From: an uncultured Pelagibacteraceae bacterium
GTDB lineage: Bacteria > Pseudomonadota > Alphaproteobacteria > Pelagibacterales > Pelagibacteraceae
Length of the DNA stretch: 52,622 nucleotides
Assembly (NCBI GenBank): GCA_902524235.1
Contig: CABZCF010000007.1
Location: 1-52,622 of the forward strand
Direction of reading: 5' to 3'
Below the pieces are notes generated by a model. The model was given only the letters and a program-made list of their open reading frames with translations. It was not told the DNA's origin and did no database searches. Of the stretch, positions 27,783 to 37,053 are shown piece by piece. Made by a program: the position numbers and the translations under genes. Positions within the stretch are counted from its first letter, which is position 1; every line of letters starts with the position of its first letter.

Positions 27783-30125
27783 ATGCGTTTTTTAATTATT
27801 AAATTTCTATCAGTTTCCCTGCTTTTGCTGATTTTATCATTTATCTGTCTAATAAGCTTGTTGTGGTATTATTCTAACAAACTTCCCGATTATAAATTTT
27901 TAAAAAATTATAAACCTCCAGTATCCAGTAAGTTGTATTCTGATGATGGTGAATTGGTTATAGATTTTTCAACAGAAAAGAGAATATTTGTTCCATATAA
28001 TTCTATTCCAAAAAAAATAATTAATTCCTTTTTGTCCGCAGAAGATAAAAATTTTTTTAGCCATCCCGGAGTAGATGCGAAGGGGGTCATTAGAGCAGTT
28101 TATAATAATATTTTTAATATAATTTTATCGAAGAGACTTGAAGGCGCATCTACTATTACTCAACAGGTTGCTAAAAACTTTTTACTCTCTAATGAAGTAA
28201 GCCTAGATAGAAAAATTAAAGAGGCTATTTTAGCTTTTAGAATTGAAAGGGCATTAAGCAAAGATAGAATAATTGAGCTGTATTTAAACCAAATATACTT
28301 GGGAGAGGGAAGTTATGGAGTTGCCTCGGCTAGTTTGAATTATTTTGATAAACCGATTAGTGAACTTCAATATGTCGAAACATCTCTCTTAGCAGCGCTA
28401 CCAAAAGCTCCAAGTAAATACAATCCTTACAGAAACCCTGAGTTAGCAAAATTTAGAAGAGATTTAGTTATTAATAATTTATTTGAAAATTCTTATATCA
28501 GCTTGGAAAAAAAGAAAGAATTAATAAGTTCCGAGATAAAATTAAAAAAAAGAAAAAAAATTTATTTAGAAGATGCCAGATATTATGTTGAGGATGTAAG
28601 AAAAAATATAGTTGAAAAATATGGTTTTGATAAAGTGTATAAACAAGGTTTTAATATAAAAACTCCATTAAATTTAAAGCTACAAACAATCGCAACAAAA
28701 TCATTAAGAGATGGACTGATTGAATATGATCAAAGAAAAGGTTGGCGAGGCCCGTTAAAAAATATTGTTTACACAAAAAATTGGTCAAATAATTTAAAAG
28801 AATTTAAATTGGAAAATTCTTTACAGTGGGAACTTGCCATAGTTAAAAAAATTCAAAAATTTAAAGTACTGATAGAAACAGAAAATAATTTTGACGGGAA
28901 AATAAATTATAATGATATTACATGGACAAAAAAAGAATTTGAAGAAATTTTAAAAATAGGAGACATCATTTATGTAGAAAAAATAGATAATCAAAATTAC
29001 AGACTTAGACAATTGCCTTTAGCAAATGGAGCAATAGTAGTTATTGATCCATTTACTGGAAGAGTAAAAGCTATGTCTGGCGGTTTTAGTTTTAAAAAAA
29101 GTGAGTTTAATAGAGCTTCACAAGCAAACAGACAACCTGGATCAGCTTTTAAACCTTTTGTATACGCATTAGCTTTGGAAAATAATTTTACTCCATCCTC
29201 ACTAGTTTTAGATGCACCGATTGTATTTGATCAAGGTGAAGACCTAAAATTATGGAAACCCGAAAATTACGGAAAAAAGTTTTATGGTTTATCAACATTG
29301 AGAACTGGTATAGAAAAATCTAGAAATTTAATGACCGTTAGAATTGCTCAAAAGCTTGGTCTTGAAAAAATTATAAATCTAACAAAACAACTAAATATTT
29401 ATAAAGACCCTGATAAACTTCTATCAATTTCTTTAGGCTCAACCGAGACAACGCTATTAAAATTATCATCAGCATATTGTTCATTTGTAAATGGTGGAAA
29501 ATTAATCAATCCAATAATTATTGACAGAATTCAAGATAGTCAGGGTAATACAATTTTTAATTCTGAGTCAAGATATTGCAAAAATTGTAAAAAAATATCC
29601 TACATAAGTAAAAATTTGCCAGTAATAGAGGACAGTTTTGAACAAGTCTTTACATCACAAACTGCATACCAAATAACATCCATGTTGGAGGGGGCGATAC
29701 AAAGAGGAACCGGCAAGGGTCTAAGAGAATTAAAACTTGATTTAGCTGGAAAAACTGGGACTACTAATAAGAATACTGATACCTGGTTCATTGGCTTTAC
29801 CTCTAATCTAGTGGTTGGTGTATATATTGGTCATGATGAACCAAAAAGTTTAGGTAGATATGAAACAGGCGCTAAAACAGCTATGCCAGTTTTTAAAAAG
29901 TTTATTAAACAAGCAATAAACAAGAGCGATGCAAGGCCATTTAAAGTTTCTAAAGATATAAAAATGATGTTAGTAGATTCAAAAACTGGAAAAAAAGCTG
30001 AATATGGCTCTGATAACAACATAATAGAAGCTTTTAAGACTGAAAACTTTAATAAAAACTCTTTTGAAGAAAATGAAAATTTAAATTATAAACTAAATTA
30101 TAATAATATATTTAATTTTTATTAA
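27783..30125 (+). CDS. mrcA: Penicillin-binding protein 1A
   Basis: Bifunctional peptidoglycan glycosyltransferase and transpeptidase anchored in the inner membrane. One N-terminal membrane helix (residues 5-29) is followed by the glycosyltransferase domain with the catalytic AEDKNFFSHPGVD (Glu87) and EGASTITQQVAKN, then an OB-like segment. The transpeptidase domain has the SxxK motif in QPGSAFKPF, SRN as the SxN motif, and LAGKTGTT as the KTG motif. The length of 780 residues is normal. Its stop overlaps the prfB start (TAATG). Confidence 0.96.
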   Translation: MRFLIIKFLSVSLLLLILSFICLISLLWYYSNKLPDYKFLKNYKPPVSSKLYSDDGELVIDFSTEKRIFVPYNSIPKKIINSFLSAEDKNFFSHPGVDAKGVIRAVYNNIFNIILSKRLEGASTITQQVAKNFLLSNEVSLDRKIKEAILAFRIERALSKDRIIELYLNQIYLGEGSYGVASASLNYFDKPISELQYVETSLLAALPKAPSKYNPYRNPELAKFRRDLVINNLFENSYISLEKKKELISSEIKLKKRKKIYLEDARYYVEDVRKNIVEKYGFDKVYKQGFNIKTPLNLKLQTIATKSLRDGLIEYDQRKGWRGPLKNIVYTKNWSNNLKEFKLENSLQWELAIVKKIQKFKVLIETENNFDGKINYNDITWTKKEFEEILKIGDIIYVEKIDNQNYRLRQLPLANGAIVVIDPFTGRVKAMSGGFSFKKSEFNRASQANRQPGSAFKPFVYALALENNFTPSSLVLDAPIVFDQGEDLKLWKPENYGKKFYGLSTLRTGIEKSRNLMTVRIAQKLGLEKIINLTKQLNIYKDPDKLLSISLGSTETTLLKLSSAYCSFVNGGKLINPIIIDRIQDSQGNTIFNSESRYCKNCKKISYISKNLPVIEDSFEQVFTSQTAYQITSMLEGAIQRGTGKGLRELKLDLAGKTGTTNKNTDTWFIGFTSNLVVGVYIGHDEPKSLGRYETGAKTAMPVFKKFIKQAINKSDARPFKVSKDIKMMLVDSKTGKKAEYGSDNNIIEAFKTENFNKNSFEENENLNYKLNYNNIFNFY

Positions 30126-31223
30126 TGGACGAAAACTTCTTAAATAAACTAAATAACATAAAAAAAATTAACCATAAAGTTAAGGAGTATCTTTGACCAA
30201 AAAAAAATAATTCAAAAATTAGAAGAAATAAATTTAGAAATAGAAAATCCACATTTCTGGAGTGATAAGCTTAACGCAGAAAAAAAAATTAAATCTAAAA
30301 AAAAACTTGATGAACTAATTAACACTTTCAATTATACAATAAAAGAAACCCAAGAATTATCTGATCTTTATCAAATTGCTCAAGAAGAAAACAATCAAAT
30401 AGTGATTAATGAGACTTTAAAGAGCTTAACAAATATCGAAACAATAGCTTTTAAAAATCAAATAAAATGTTTTTTATCAAATGAAACAGACTCTTTAGAG
30501 GCATATCTGGAGATACATGCAGGCGCCGGTGGTACAGAGAGTCAAGATTGGGCTCAAATGTTAAGAAGAATGTATATGAAATGGGCAAATGACAAAAAAT
30601 ATAATGTTGAAATTATTAGCGAACATAAAGGTGATGAAGCAGGCATAAAATCCTCAACTTTAAAAATTAAAGGAGATTATATTTATGGTTTTTTAAAATC
30701 AGAATCTGGGATACATAGGTTAGTAAGAATTTCACCATATGATTCTGGGGCAAGAAGGCATACTAGTTTTGCAAGTGTATGGGTTTATCCGGTGGTAGAC
30801 GATAAAATAAATATTGAAATACTCGATAAAGATTTAAGAGTTGATACATATAGATCTAGTGGAGCAGGTGGTCAACACGTTAATACAACTGACAGTGCTG
30901 TTAGAATTTCCCATTTACCAACTAAAATCGTGGTGCAATGTCAGAATGAAAGATCTCAACACAAAAACAAAGAAACTTGCATGAACATGCTCAGAGCAAG
31001 ATTGTATGAATTTGAGTTGCAAAAAAAAGAAATGGAAAATGAAAATCAGCAAAAATCAAAATCTGATATTGGATGGGGTCATCAAATTAGATCTTATGTA
31101 CTTCAGCCATATCAGCTCGTAAAAGATAACAGGACGAATCATGAGAGATCAGATCCTGAAAAGGTTTTAAATGGGGAAATTGACTCTTTTCTAGAGAGCT
31201 CTTTATACGGTCCTAATGTCTAA
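30125..31223 (+). CDS. prfB: Peptide chain release factor 2 (programmed +1 frameshift)
   Basis: Terminates translation at UGA and UAA. Translation begins at ATG 30125, reads 23 codons to an in-frame TGA at 30194-30196, and must shift +1 (continuing with GAC at 30195) to reach the long frame ending at 31223. The joined product is 365 residues, equal to E. coli RF2. The peptidyl-hydrolysis motif GGQ falls at about 248-250 and the stop-codon recognition motif reads SPY (about 203-205) in place of the E. coli SPF, as I recall for other alphaproteobacterial RF2. It is coupled to mrcA upstream and overlaps the AsmA-like gene by 8 bases. Confidence 0.96.
30184..30197 (+). promoter_or_regulatory. prfB programmed +1 frameshift site
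   Basis: The sequence GGAGTATCTTTGAC contains an internal Shine-Dalgarno-like AGGAG (30183-30187), three bases, then the slippery CTT and the TGA stop followed by C. This is the classical RF2 autoregulatory arrangement: low RF2 slows termination at TGA and the ribosome slips forward by one base, restoring RF2 synthesis. Confidence 0.95.
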
Positions 31224-33411
31224 AATATATAAATTATTAATAATATTTTTTACCTTTTTGTCTCTTTTTATATTTTACCTCTCATTTTTTGGAATTAAAA
31301 CAGATAGATTTAATCCAATTATTTTAGAAAAATTAGCTGAAAAAGAAGAAAATATAAAAGCAGATATTAATCATGTTTATATTAAATTAGATTTCTTAAA
31401 TTTGTCTTTAAAATTGATAACTAACAATCCTACAATTAAAGTAAAAAATATTAGATTAAATATTGAAGAAATAGAAACTAATATTTCTATATTAACATTT
31501 TTTTCTAAAAAACAAGTAATTAAAAATTTAATCGTCAATACTGATAAGAATGACGTCAAAGATTTAGTAAAAATTTACAGATCATATCAAAATAATTTTC
31601 AAACTATGTTGTTAGATAAATTAATACATGAAGGTAACACAAAATTTCAATTTAATTTAAATTTTAATAAAGATGGTAAATTTAAAGATGATTATTACGT
31701 AAAAGGAAAATTAAATAATTTGAAAATTAAATTACTTAATAAAAAAACAATAGATAGTGATCTAGTATATTTAATAAAAAAAAATCACTTTTCTGTCAAT
31801 AATTTGAATTTTACTTACGATAAGATTGAGTTTAACTCAGAAAGAATAGATATTAATAAAAATAAAAATACTTTTTACGTGCAAGGAGATGTATATAATT
31901 CTTTATCAAGTATTAATTTAAAAGAATTTGAAAAACTTACTAAAATAAGTTTAAAAAATTTTTCAAATTTAGATACAAAATTTAAATCTTCGTCAGAATT
32001 TTCATTTAATATCGACAAAAAACTTAAATTAAGAGATTTGTCAATAAAATCAAAAATTATCCTTGATAAATTAAAATATAATATTGATGAGGAATACTTT
32101 TTTAAAATTTTTGGAAAAACAGATTATATTTTGATAAAAAATCAAAATATAGATTTAACCTACACAAACTTAACTAAAGATGGAAAAGAAAAAATATTAT
32201 TGAGTAGCAAGGGAAACTTTGACTTAAATGGAAATATAGATGAATTCAAGTATGAATATTTTTTTGATGATAATAAAAATAAAGTTAAAGCTACCATCAA
32301 TTTAGATAATATCCCATTTTATTTTGATTTAATTAATTTTAAAAAAAATAAAGAAACTCCTAGTTCATTACTAGTTGATTTTGATTTTAAAAAAAAACAA
32401 AATATAAATCTTAATAATTTAGAGCTAATAAGTAACGATAACTATTTTAAAATAAATAATTTAGAGATATCAAAAAAAAAGAAAATAAAAGATTTCGAAA
32501 AATTAATACTAGAGTATTCAAACAACAAAATAGACAAATTTGATATGTCTATACATAATACTAAAGAAAATATATCTATAAAGTCTAATAATTTTAATGG
32601 AAAAAAAATAATAAATAAGATTTTAGAAGGTGAAAATAAATCAATTTTTGAAAATTTAAATAAAAATATTAAAATAGATATAACAAAGCTATTTGTTGAT
32701 AATAATAATTACATAGAAAACGTAACTGGGAAAATAAAATATAAAAATAATAAAATTATCAAATTAAATTTAGATGGGTTATTTAGCAACGGAGAGGCAT
32801 TATCGATTAAAACTTTTAAAAAAAATGAAGAGTTAATTACTAATATTTTTACTAATTATCCAAAACCAATAATTGATAGATATGAATTTATAAAAGGTTT
32901 TGAGGAAGGCGTATTAGATTTTCAATCTATTAAAAGAAATAATCAGCACAACTCTTTATTAATTATAGATAATTTTAAAGTTAAAGAAGTGCCTGCTTTA
33001 GCCAAAATTCTTACACTGGCTTCTCTACAAGGTATTGCCGACTTGCTTACTGGTGAGGGAATAAGATTTACAGATTTTGAAATGAAGTACACTAGTCAAA
33101 ATAACATTATCGAAATTGAAGAACTTTATGCAATAGGACCTGCAATTTCAATTTTAATCAGTGGTTATATCGAAAAAAATAAATTAGTTAGCTTGCGTGG
33201 AACTTTAGTTCCCGCTACTACAATAAATCGGACAATATCATCTATACCTCTTTTAGGTGATATACTAGTGGGAAAAAAAATTGGTGAGGGTGTATTTGGT
33301 GTAAGTTTTAAAATTAAAGGGCCTCCAAAAAATTTAAAAACAACAGTAAATCCCATTAAAAGTTTAACACCTAGGTTTATAACACGAACTCTAGAAAAAA
33401 TTAAAAATTAG
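31216..33411 (+). CDS. AsmA-like / DUF3971 envelope protein
   Basis: The 731-residue protein has one N-terminal membrane helix (about residues 5-27) and a long periplasmic beta-strand-rich region. The C-terminal part, with LAKILTLASLQGIADLLTGEGIRFTDF and SIPLLGDILVGKKIGEGVFGVSFKIKG, matches the AsmA-like C-terminal domain of the YhdP/DUF3971 type. Members of this superfamily are thought to form bridges carrying phospholipids to the outer membrane; that role here is inferred from the family only. It overlaps prfB by 8 bases and converges on tyrS with 4 bases of overlap. Confidence 0.8.
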   Translation: MSKIYKLLIIFFTFLSLFIFYLSFFGIKTDRFNPIILEKLAEKEENIKADINHVYIKLDFLNLSLKLITNNPTIKVKNIRLNIEEIETNISILTFFSKKQVIKNLIVNTDKNDVKDLVKIYRSYQNNFQTMLLDKLIHEGNTKFQFNLNFNKDGKFKDDYYVKGKLNNLKIKLLNKKTIDSDLVYLIKKNHFSVNNLNFTYDKIEFNSERIDINKNKNTFYVQGDVYNSLSSINLKEFEKLTKISLKNFSNLDTKFKSSSEFSFNIDKKLKLRDLSIKSKIILDKLKYNIDEEYFFKIFGKTDYILIKNQNIDLTYTNLTKDGKEKILLSSKGNFDLNGNIDEFKYEYFFDDNKNKVKATINLDNIPFYFDLINFKKNKETPSSLLVDFDFKKKQNINLNNLELISNDNYFKINNLEISKKKKIKDFEKLILEYSNNKIDKFDMSIHNTKENISIKSNNFNGKKIINKILEGENKSIFENLNKNIKIDITKLFVDNNNYIENVTGKIKYKNNKIIKLNLDGLFSNGEALSIKTFKKNEELITNIFTNYPKPIIDRYEFIKGFEEGVLDFQSIKRNNQHNSLLIIDNFKVKEVPALAKILTLASLQGIADLLTGEGIRFTDFEMKYTSQNNIIEIEELYAIGPAISILISGYIEKNKLVSLRGTLVPATTINRTISSIPLLGDILVGKKIGEGVFGVSFKIKGPPKNLKTTVNPIKSLTPRFITRTLEKIKN

Positions 33412-34634
33412 ATTATTTTAACAACAATATGTTTTTTCTTACCAAAAGAAAGTTTACAAGAACTTTTGTCATATTTATTAAAATCAACAATTAATTTATC
33501 ATCCAAGATTGTAGTATCATTAATTTTGATACCATTATTTTTAATCGCTCTTCTGACCTCACCCTTAGACATTAAGAGTTTTGAAGATAAAACTAAATCT
33601 AAAATATTAATTTTGTTGCCATGTTTTTTTTTTAAATTTATGACAGGTAAATCTTTTCCTACTATCCCGTCGATAAATGTTTCTTTTGCAGTTTTTTCAG
33701 CAGTTAAAGAAGCGGTTTTTCCATGAAGCATAGTAGTAGCTTCATTTGCTAAAATTATTTTTAATTTATTAATATCTTGATTTTTTATATTCTCTATTTC
33801 ATCGATACTTTTGTCTGTATACATTTTAATAAATCTTATAACGTCATTATCGTCTGTATTCCTCCAAAATTGCCAATAGTCATAAGCTGATAGTAGCTTT
33901 GGATCTAACCACACAGCGCCTTCCTCCGTTTTACCCATTTTAGTCCCAGATGCTAATGTTATTAAAGGGGTTGTAAGGCCAAAGACTTGTTTGCCAGTAT
34001 GTCTTTTTATTAATTCAACTCCGTTAACAATATTACCCCATTGATCTGAACCTCCAATTTGTAATAAACAATTTTTTTTTCTATTTAATTCCAAAAAATC
34101 GTAAGCTTGTAAAATCATATAATTAAATTCCATATAACTTAAAGACTGTTCTCTATCTAGCCTCAGTTTGACGCTATCAAAGCTTAACATTTTATTTATT
34201 GTAAAATGTTTGCCTACCTCTCTTAAAAAGTTTATATAATTAAGTTTACCAAGCCATTCAAAATTATTTACATAAATTGGTTTTAAGCTTGGATTGTCAG
34301 TTTTTAAAAATATATTAAAAACTTTCTTAATATTTTTTATATTTCTCTCAATTTCGTCGTCTGACAATATTTTTCTGGTTTTCTCTTTACCTGAAGGGTC
34401 TCCAATTCTTGTAGTTCCTCCTCCTAGCAAAACAATAGGTCTATGTCCGCATTTTTGTAATAGCCTTAAACACATTATTTGCAACAAACTACCAACATGT
34501 AAACTTGGCGCAGTACTATCAAACCCAATATATGCATTAATTTTTTTTTTATCTAAAATGTTTGATAATTCTTCTTTATTAGTGCATTGATAAAAAAAAC
34601 CTCTATCTATAAATTCATTTAAAAATTTATTCAT
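33408..34634 (-). CDS. tyrS: Tyrosyl-tRNA synthetase
   Basis: Class I synthetase charging tRNA with tyrosine. The HIGH-like motif is PSLHVGSLLQ (about residues 44-53), YMILQAYDFLEL and QIGGSDQWGNIVNG form the tyrosine pocket, and the KMSKS loop reads KMGKT. A C-terminal S4 domain (about residues 340-408) binds the anticodon arm. At 408 residues the length is normal. It is divergent from anmK across 47 bases. Confidence 0.97.
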   Translation of the reverse strand: MNKFLNEFIDRGFFYQCTNKEELSNILDKKKINAYIGFDSTAPSLHVGSLLQIMCLRLLQKCGHRPIVLLGGGTTRIGDPSGKEKTRKILSDDEIERNIKNIKKVFNIFLKTDNPSLKPIYVNNFEWLGKLNYINFLREVGKHFTINKMLSFDSVKLRLDREQSLSYMEFNYMILQAYDFLELNRKKNCLLQIGGSDQWGNIVNGVELIKRHTGKQVFGLTTPLITLASGTKMGKTEEGAVWLDPKLLSAYDYWQFWRNTDDNDVIRFIKMYTDKSIDEIENIKNQDINKLKIILANEATTMLHGKTASLTAEKTAKETFIDGIVGKDLPVINLKKKHGNKINILDLVLSSKLLMSKGEVRRAIKNNGIKINDTTILDDKLIVDFNKYDKSSCKLSFGKKKHIVVKII

Positions 34635-34681
34635 ATGTTTATAGTTCTACAATATACAAATTTTTATAAAAAAAAATAATA

Positions 34682-35833
34682 ATGGGTAAAATTTATACAG
34701 CCCTAGGTCTAATGAGCGGCACTTCAATGGATGGAATAGATGCATCAATCATTTCTTCAGATGGAGTTATGGAATACTCAGTAATTGTCAATAAATACTA
34801 TAAATATGATGAAAAATTTCGAAATAACTTATTGCATATTAGGTCAAAAATTCTAACAAATGAAGATTTAACCTCTTTTAAAACTGAAATAGAAACCTTA
34901 GAAAGGGAATTAACTATTCTTCATGCTAATGTAGCTAATGATATAGTAAAAAAAAATGACTTAAATATTGATTTTATTGGATTCCACGGACACACCATAT
35001 TTCATGATAGTAAAAAAAAAATTTCTAAGCAAATTGGAGATGGAAATCTTTTGTCTCAATTGTGTAAAAAGGATGTAATATATAATTTTAGACAAGTGGA
35101 TATTGAAAATGGTGGAGAAGGGGCTCCACTTACTCCTATTTTTCATAATGCAATAGTTAATAAGAATTTAAAATATGAATTTAATAAATTTGACTCTATA
35201 AATATCTTAAACATAGGAGGAATTACAAATATTACAAAAACAGTTAGATGGGACAAATTTTATAAGTCCCCAGATATGCTTCAAGCATCCGATATTGGCC
35301 CTGGTAATTGTATGATTGATAACTGGATAACAAATAATTCTAATAGCATGTATGATGACAAGGGAAATCTAGCAAGTTATGGAAAAACAGATATCTTAAT
35401 ACTTAATCAAGCATTAGAAAATCTAAATATTTTACCACCATATAATAAATCACTAGATATAAATGATTTTGATATATCTTTTGCCAGAGGTTTAAACTTA
35501 GAAAACGGTGCATCAACATTATCAGATTTAACTGCTGAGATAATTTCAACTGCGATCATTTATTTTAGCAATTCTCAAAACAGTTTATCTGTAGTTTGTG
35601 GTGGTGGTAGAAAAAATATTTACTTGATGAATATGATTAATAAAAAATTGTTTAATTTTAATAATTTAAAATTTTTTCCTATAGAAAATTTTGGTATCGA
35701 CGGTGATTTTATCGAATCCCAAGCATTTGCTTATCTTGCAATTAGATCATTTTTAAATCTACCTTTATCTTTCCCAAAAACCACTAGATGTTTGCGACCT
35801 TGCTCTGGAGGTATTTTAGTCTCAAATTACTAA
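34682..35833 (+). CDS. anmK: Anhydro-N-acetylmuramic acid kinase
   Basis: Cleaves and phosphorylates 1,6-anhydro-MurNAc to MurNAc-6-phosphate during recycling of cell-wall peptidoglycan. It shows GLMSGTSMDGIDAS (residues 9-22), GFHGHTIFHD, LNIGGITNIT and DIGPGNCMIDNW, all typical of AnmK. The length of 383 residues is normal. It overlaps the convergent alpha/beta hydrolase by 4 bases. The tyrS/anmK divergent pair is common in alphaproteobacteria. Confidence 0.95.
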   Translation: MGKIYTALGLMSGTSMDGIDASIISSDGVMEYSVIVNKYYKYDEKFRNNLLHIRSKILTNEDLTSFKTEIETLERELTILHANVANDIVKKNDLNIDFIGFHGHTIFHDSKKKISKQIGDGNLLSQLCKKDVIYNFRQVDIENGGEGAPLTPIFHNAIVNKNLKYEFNKFDSINILNIGGITNITKTVRWDKFYKSPDMLQASDIGPGNCMIDNWITNNSNSMYDDKGNLASYGKTDILILNQALENLNILPPYNKSLDINDFDISFARGLNLENGASTLSDLTAEIISTAIIYFSNSQNSLSVVCGGGRKNIYLMNMINKKLFNFNNLKFFPIENFGIDGDFIESQAFAYLAIRSFLNLPLSFPKTTRCLRPCSGGILVSNY

Positions 35834-36486
35834 TATAAAGCAGTTTCTTTTTTTATATATTTACTGATGACCTGATAAAAATCTTTATCAGAATTTGTAA
35901 AAAAATGATTCGCATCATTCAACGCACTGAAATCTATATTAATTCCCTTTTGAGAATTTAGCCTCTTATTTAAATCATTAACATTTTCATAGGGAACTAA
36001 TTCATCTTTTTTTCCATATACAATTAAACCTGAAGTAGGACATGGTGATAAAAATGAAAAATCATATACATTTGGTTGGGGTGAAATCGCTATAAATCTA
36101 TTTATCTCTGGTCTTCTCATTAATAATTGCATTGCAATTAATGAGCCAAATGAAAAACCTGCTATCCAACATTGAGAATTATCAAAGTTTTCTCTTTCAA
36201 CCCAATCAAGCGCAGCAGCTGCATCAGCAAGTTCACCTTGACCATTGTCAAATTCTCCATCACTTTTACCTACTCCTCTAAAATTAAGCCTACAAACTGA
36301 AAAATTATTTTCCATAAAAATATTAAATGTATTTACAACAACGTTATTATTCATCGTTCCACCATACTGTGGATGAGGATGTAAAATTAATGCAATCGGA
36401 GATGTATTTTTTTTACTTTTGAAATATTTTGCTTCTAGCCTTCCAGCAGGACCAGGTATAAAAATTTCTGAAATTTTACTATCCAT
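35830..36486 (-). CDS. Alpha/beta hydrolase fold protein
   Basis: The 218-residue protein has the alpha/beta hydrolase pattern: ALILHPHPQYGGTMNNNVV (oxyanion-loop region), the nucleophile elbow GFSFGS with its Ser at about residue 110, a probable acid in YGKKDELVP and a probable His in NDANHFF. It resembles the bacterial YgfB/COG2945-type predicted hydrolases that are often near the suf locus in alphaproteobacteria. Its substrate is unknown. It is divergent from iscR across 138 bases. Confidence 0.85.
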   Translation of the reverse strand: MDSKISEIFIPGPAGRLEAKYFKSKKNTSPIALILHPHPQYGGTMNNNVVVNTFNIFMENNFSVCRLNFRGVGKSDGEFDNGQGELADAAAALDWVERENFDNSQCWIAGFSFGSLIAMQLLMRRPEINRFIAISPQPNVYDFSFLSPCPTSGLIVYGKKDELVPYENVNDLNKRLNSQKGINIDFSALNDANHFFTNSDKDFYQVISKYIKKETALY

Positions 36487-36501
36487 AAATGAAACTGATT
36501 A

Positions 36502-36545
36502 TCACTCTCAAAAAAAAATTATATTTTTCTATCAAAACAGAGTGA
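36502..36545. repeat. Inverted arms in the hydrolase/iscR spacer
   Basis: TCACTCT (36502-36508) and its exact complement AGAGTGA (36539-36545) are separated by about 30 A/T-rich bases. The pair lies just upstream of the minus-strand hydrolase start and upstream of the suf promoter. It could be paired half-sites for a regulator, or chance. Confidence 0.2.
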
Positions 36546-36569
36546 CAAAATGCAAGTTTAAAAATGCTC

Positions 36570-36594
36570 AAAGTTGACTAAATCAGTCGGGAAT
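36570..36594 (+). promoter_or_regulatory. IscR type-1-like operator
   Basis: The 25 bases beginning AAAGTTGACT, then AAATC, then AGTCGGGAAT, match the E. coli IscR type-1 consensus (ATASYYGACT-RWWWY-AGTCRRSTAT) at 23 of 25 positions by eye. The core GACT-N5-AGTC is a perfect palindrome. It lies directly ahead of iscR and contains the -35 hexamer of the predicted promoter, so [Fe-S]-IscR bound here would block transcription of its own operon. Confidence 0.8.
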
Positions 36595-36601
36595 GTATAA
36601 A
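36574..36601 (+). promoter_or_regulatory. Promoter of the iscR-suf operon
   Basis: TTGACT (36574-36579) and TATAAA (36596-36601) are separated by 16 bases, close to the sigma-70 optimum. The iscR start codon is 24 bases downstream, so the leader is short. The -35 box is within the IscR operator. Confidence 0.7.
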
Positions 36602-36624
36602 TAAACCGCAATTTATTTGAATTT

Positions 36625-37053
36625 ATGAAACTATCAACTAAGGGAAGATATGCAGTTATGGCTCTAACGGATCTTGCTTTATATAACAATAACGGGCCTG
36701 TATCTTTGAGAGATATATCTCTCAGACAAAATATTTCTTTACTTTATTTGGAGCAAATTTTTCTAAGATTAAAAAAATATAAAATAGTCAAGGGTATAAG
36801 GGGTACAAAGGGTGGATATAAACTCGAGAGAGAAGCAAAAGAGATAAAATTATCTGAAATACTTTCAGCAGTTGATGAAAACACAAAAACAGTTAGATGT
36901 GTAAAACATTTAAAGAAGGGATGTAATGGTAAATCAATTAAATGTAATACGCACAAACTTTGGGATGAATTGGATGGTCATATAAACTCATTTTTTGAAA
37001 AAAAACTTTTAAGTGATTTAGCCCACAAGAATGATTTAGAAAAAAGATTATAA
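36625..37053 (+). CDS. iscR: Rrf2-family Fe-S cluster regulator IscR
   Basis: Winged-helix regulator that senses Fe-S status and controls Fe-S biogenesis. It starts [19 protein letters not shown], with the recognition helix [15 protein letters not shown] and the wing GTKGGYKL. The cluster ligands are probably Cys92, Cys100, Cys107 and His110; the Cys spacing is slightly longer than in E. coli IscR. At 142 residues it is close to the family norm. It sits first in the suf operon with an IscR-type operator upstream, which supports autoregulation. Its stop overlaps the sufB start (TAATG). Confidence 0.92.
   Translation: MKLSTKGRYAVMALTDLALYNNNGPVSLRDISLRQNISLLYLEQIFLRLKKYKIVKGIRGTKGGYKLEREAKEIKLSEILSAVDENTKTVRCVKHLKKGCNGKSIKCNTHKLWDELDGHINSFFEKKLLSDLAHKNDLEKRL

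Noticed and set aside
30125-30401. prfB as a truncated or frameshifted pseudogene
   Set aside because: The in-frame TGA sits in the canonical programmed frameshift context, and the joined product is full length with normal motifs.
30804-30815. RF2 SPY motif (in place of SPF) as an altered stop-codon specificity
   Set aside because: My recollection of alphaproteobacterial RF2 sequences is that SPY is common there; all other motifs are intact, so it is lineage-typical.
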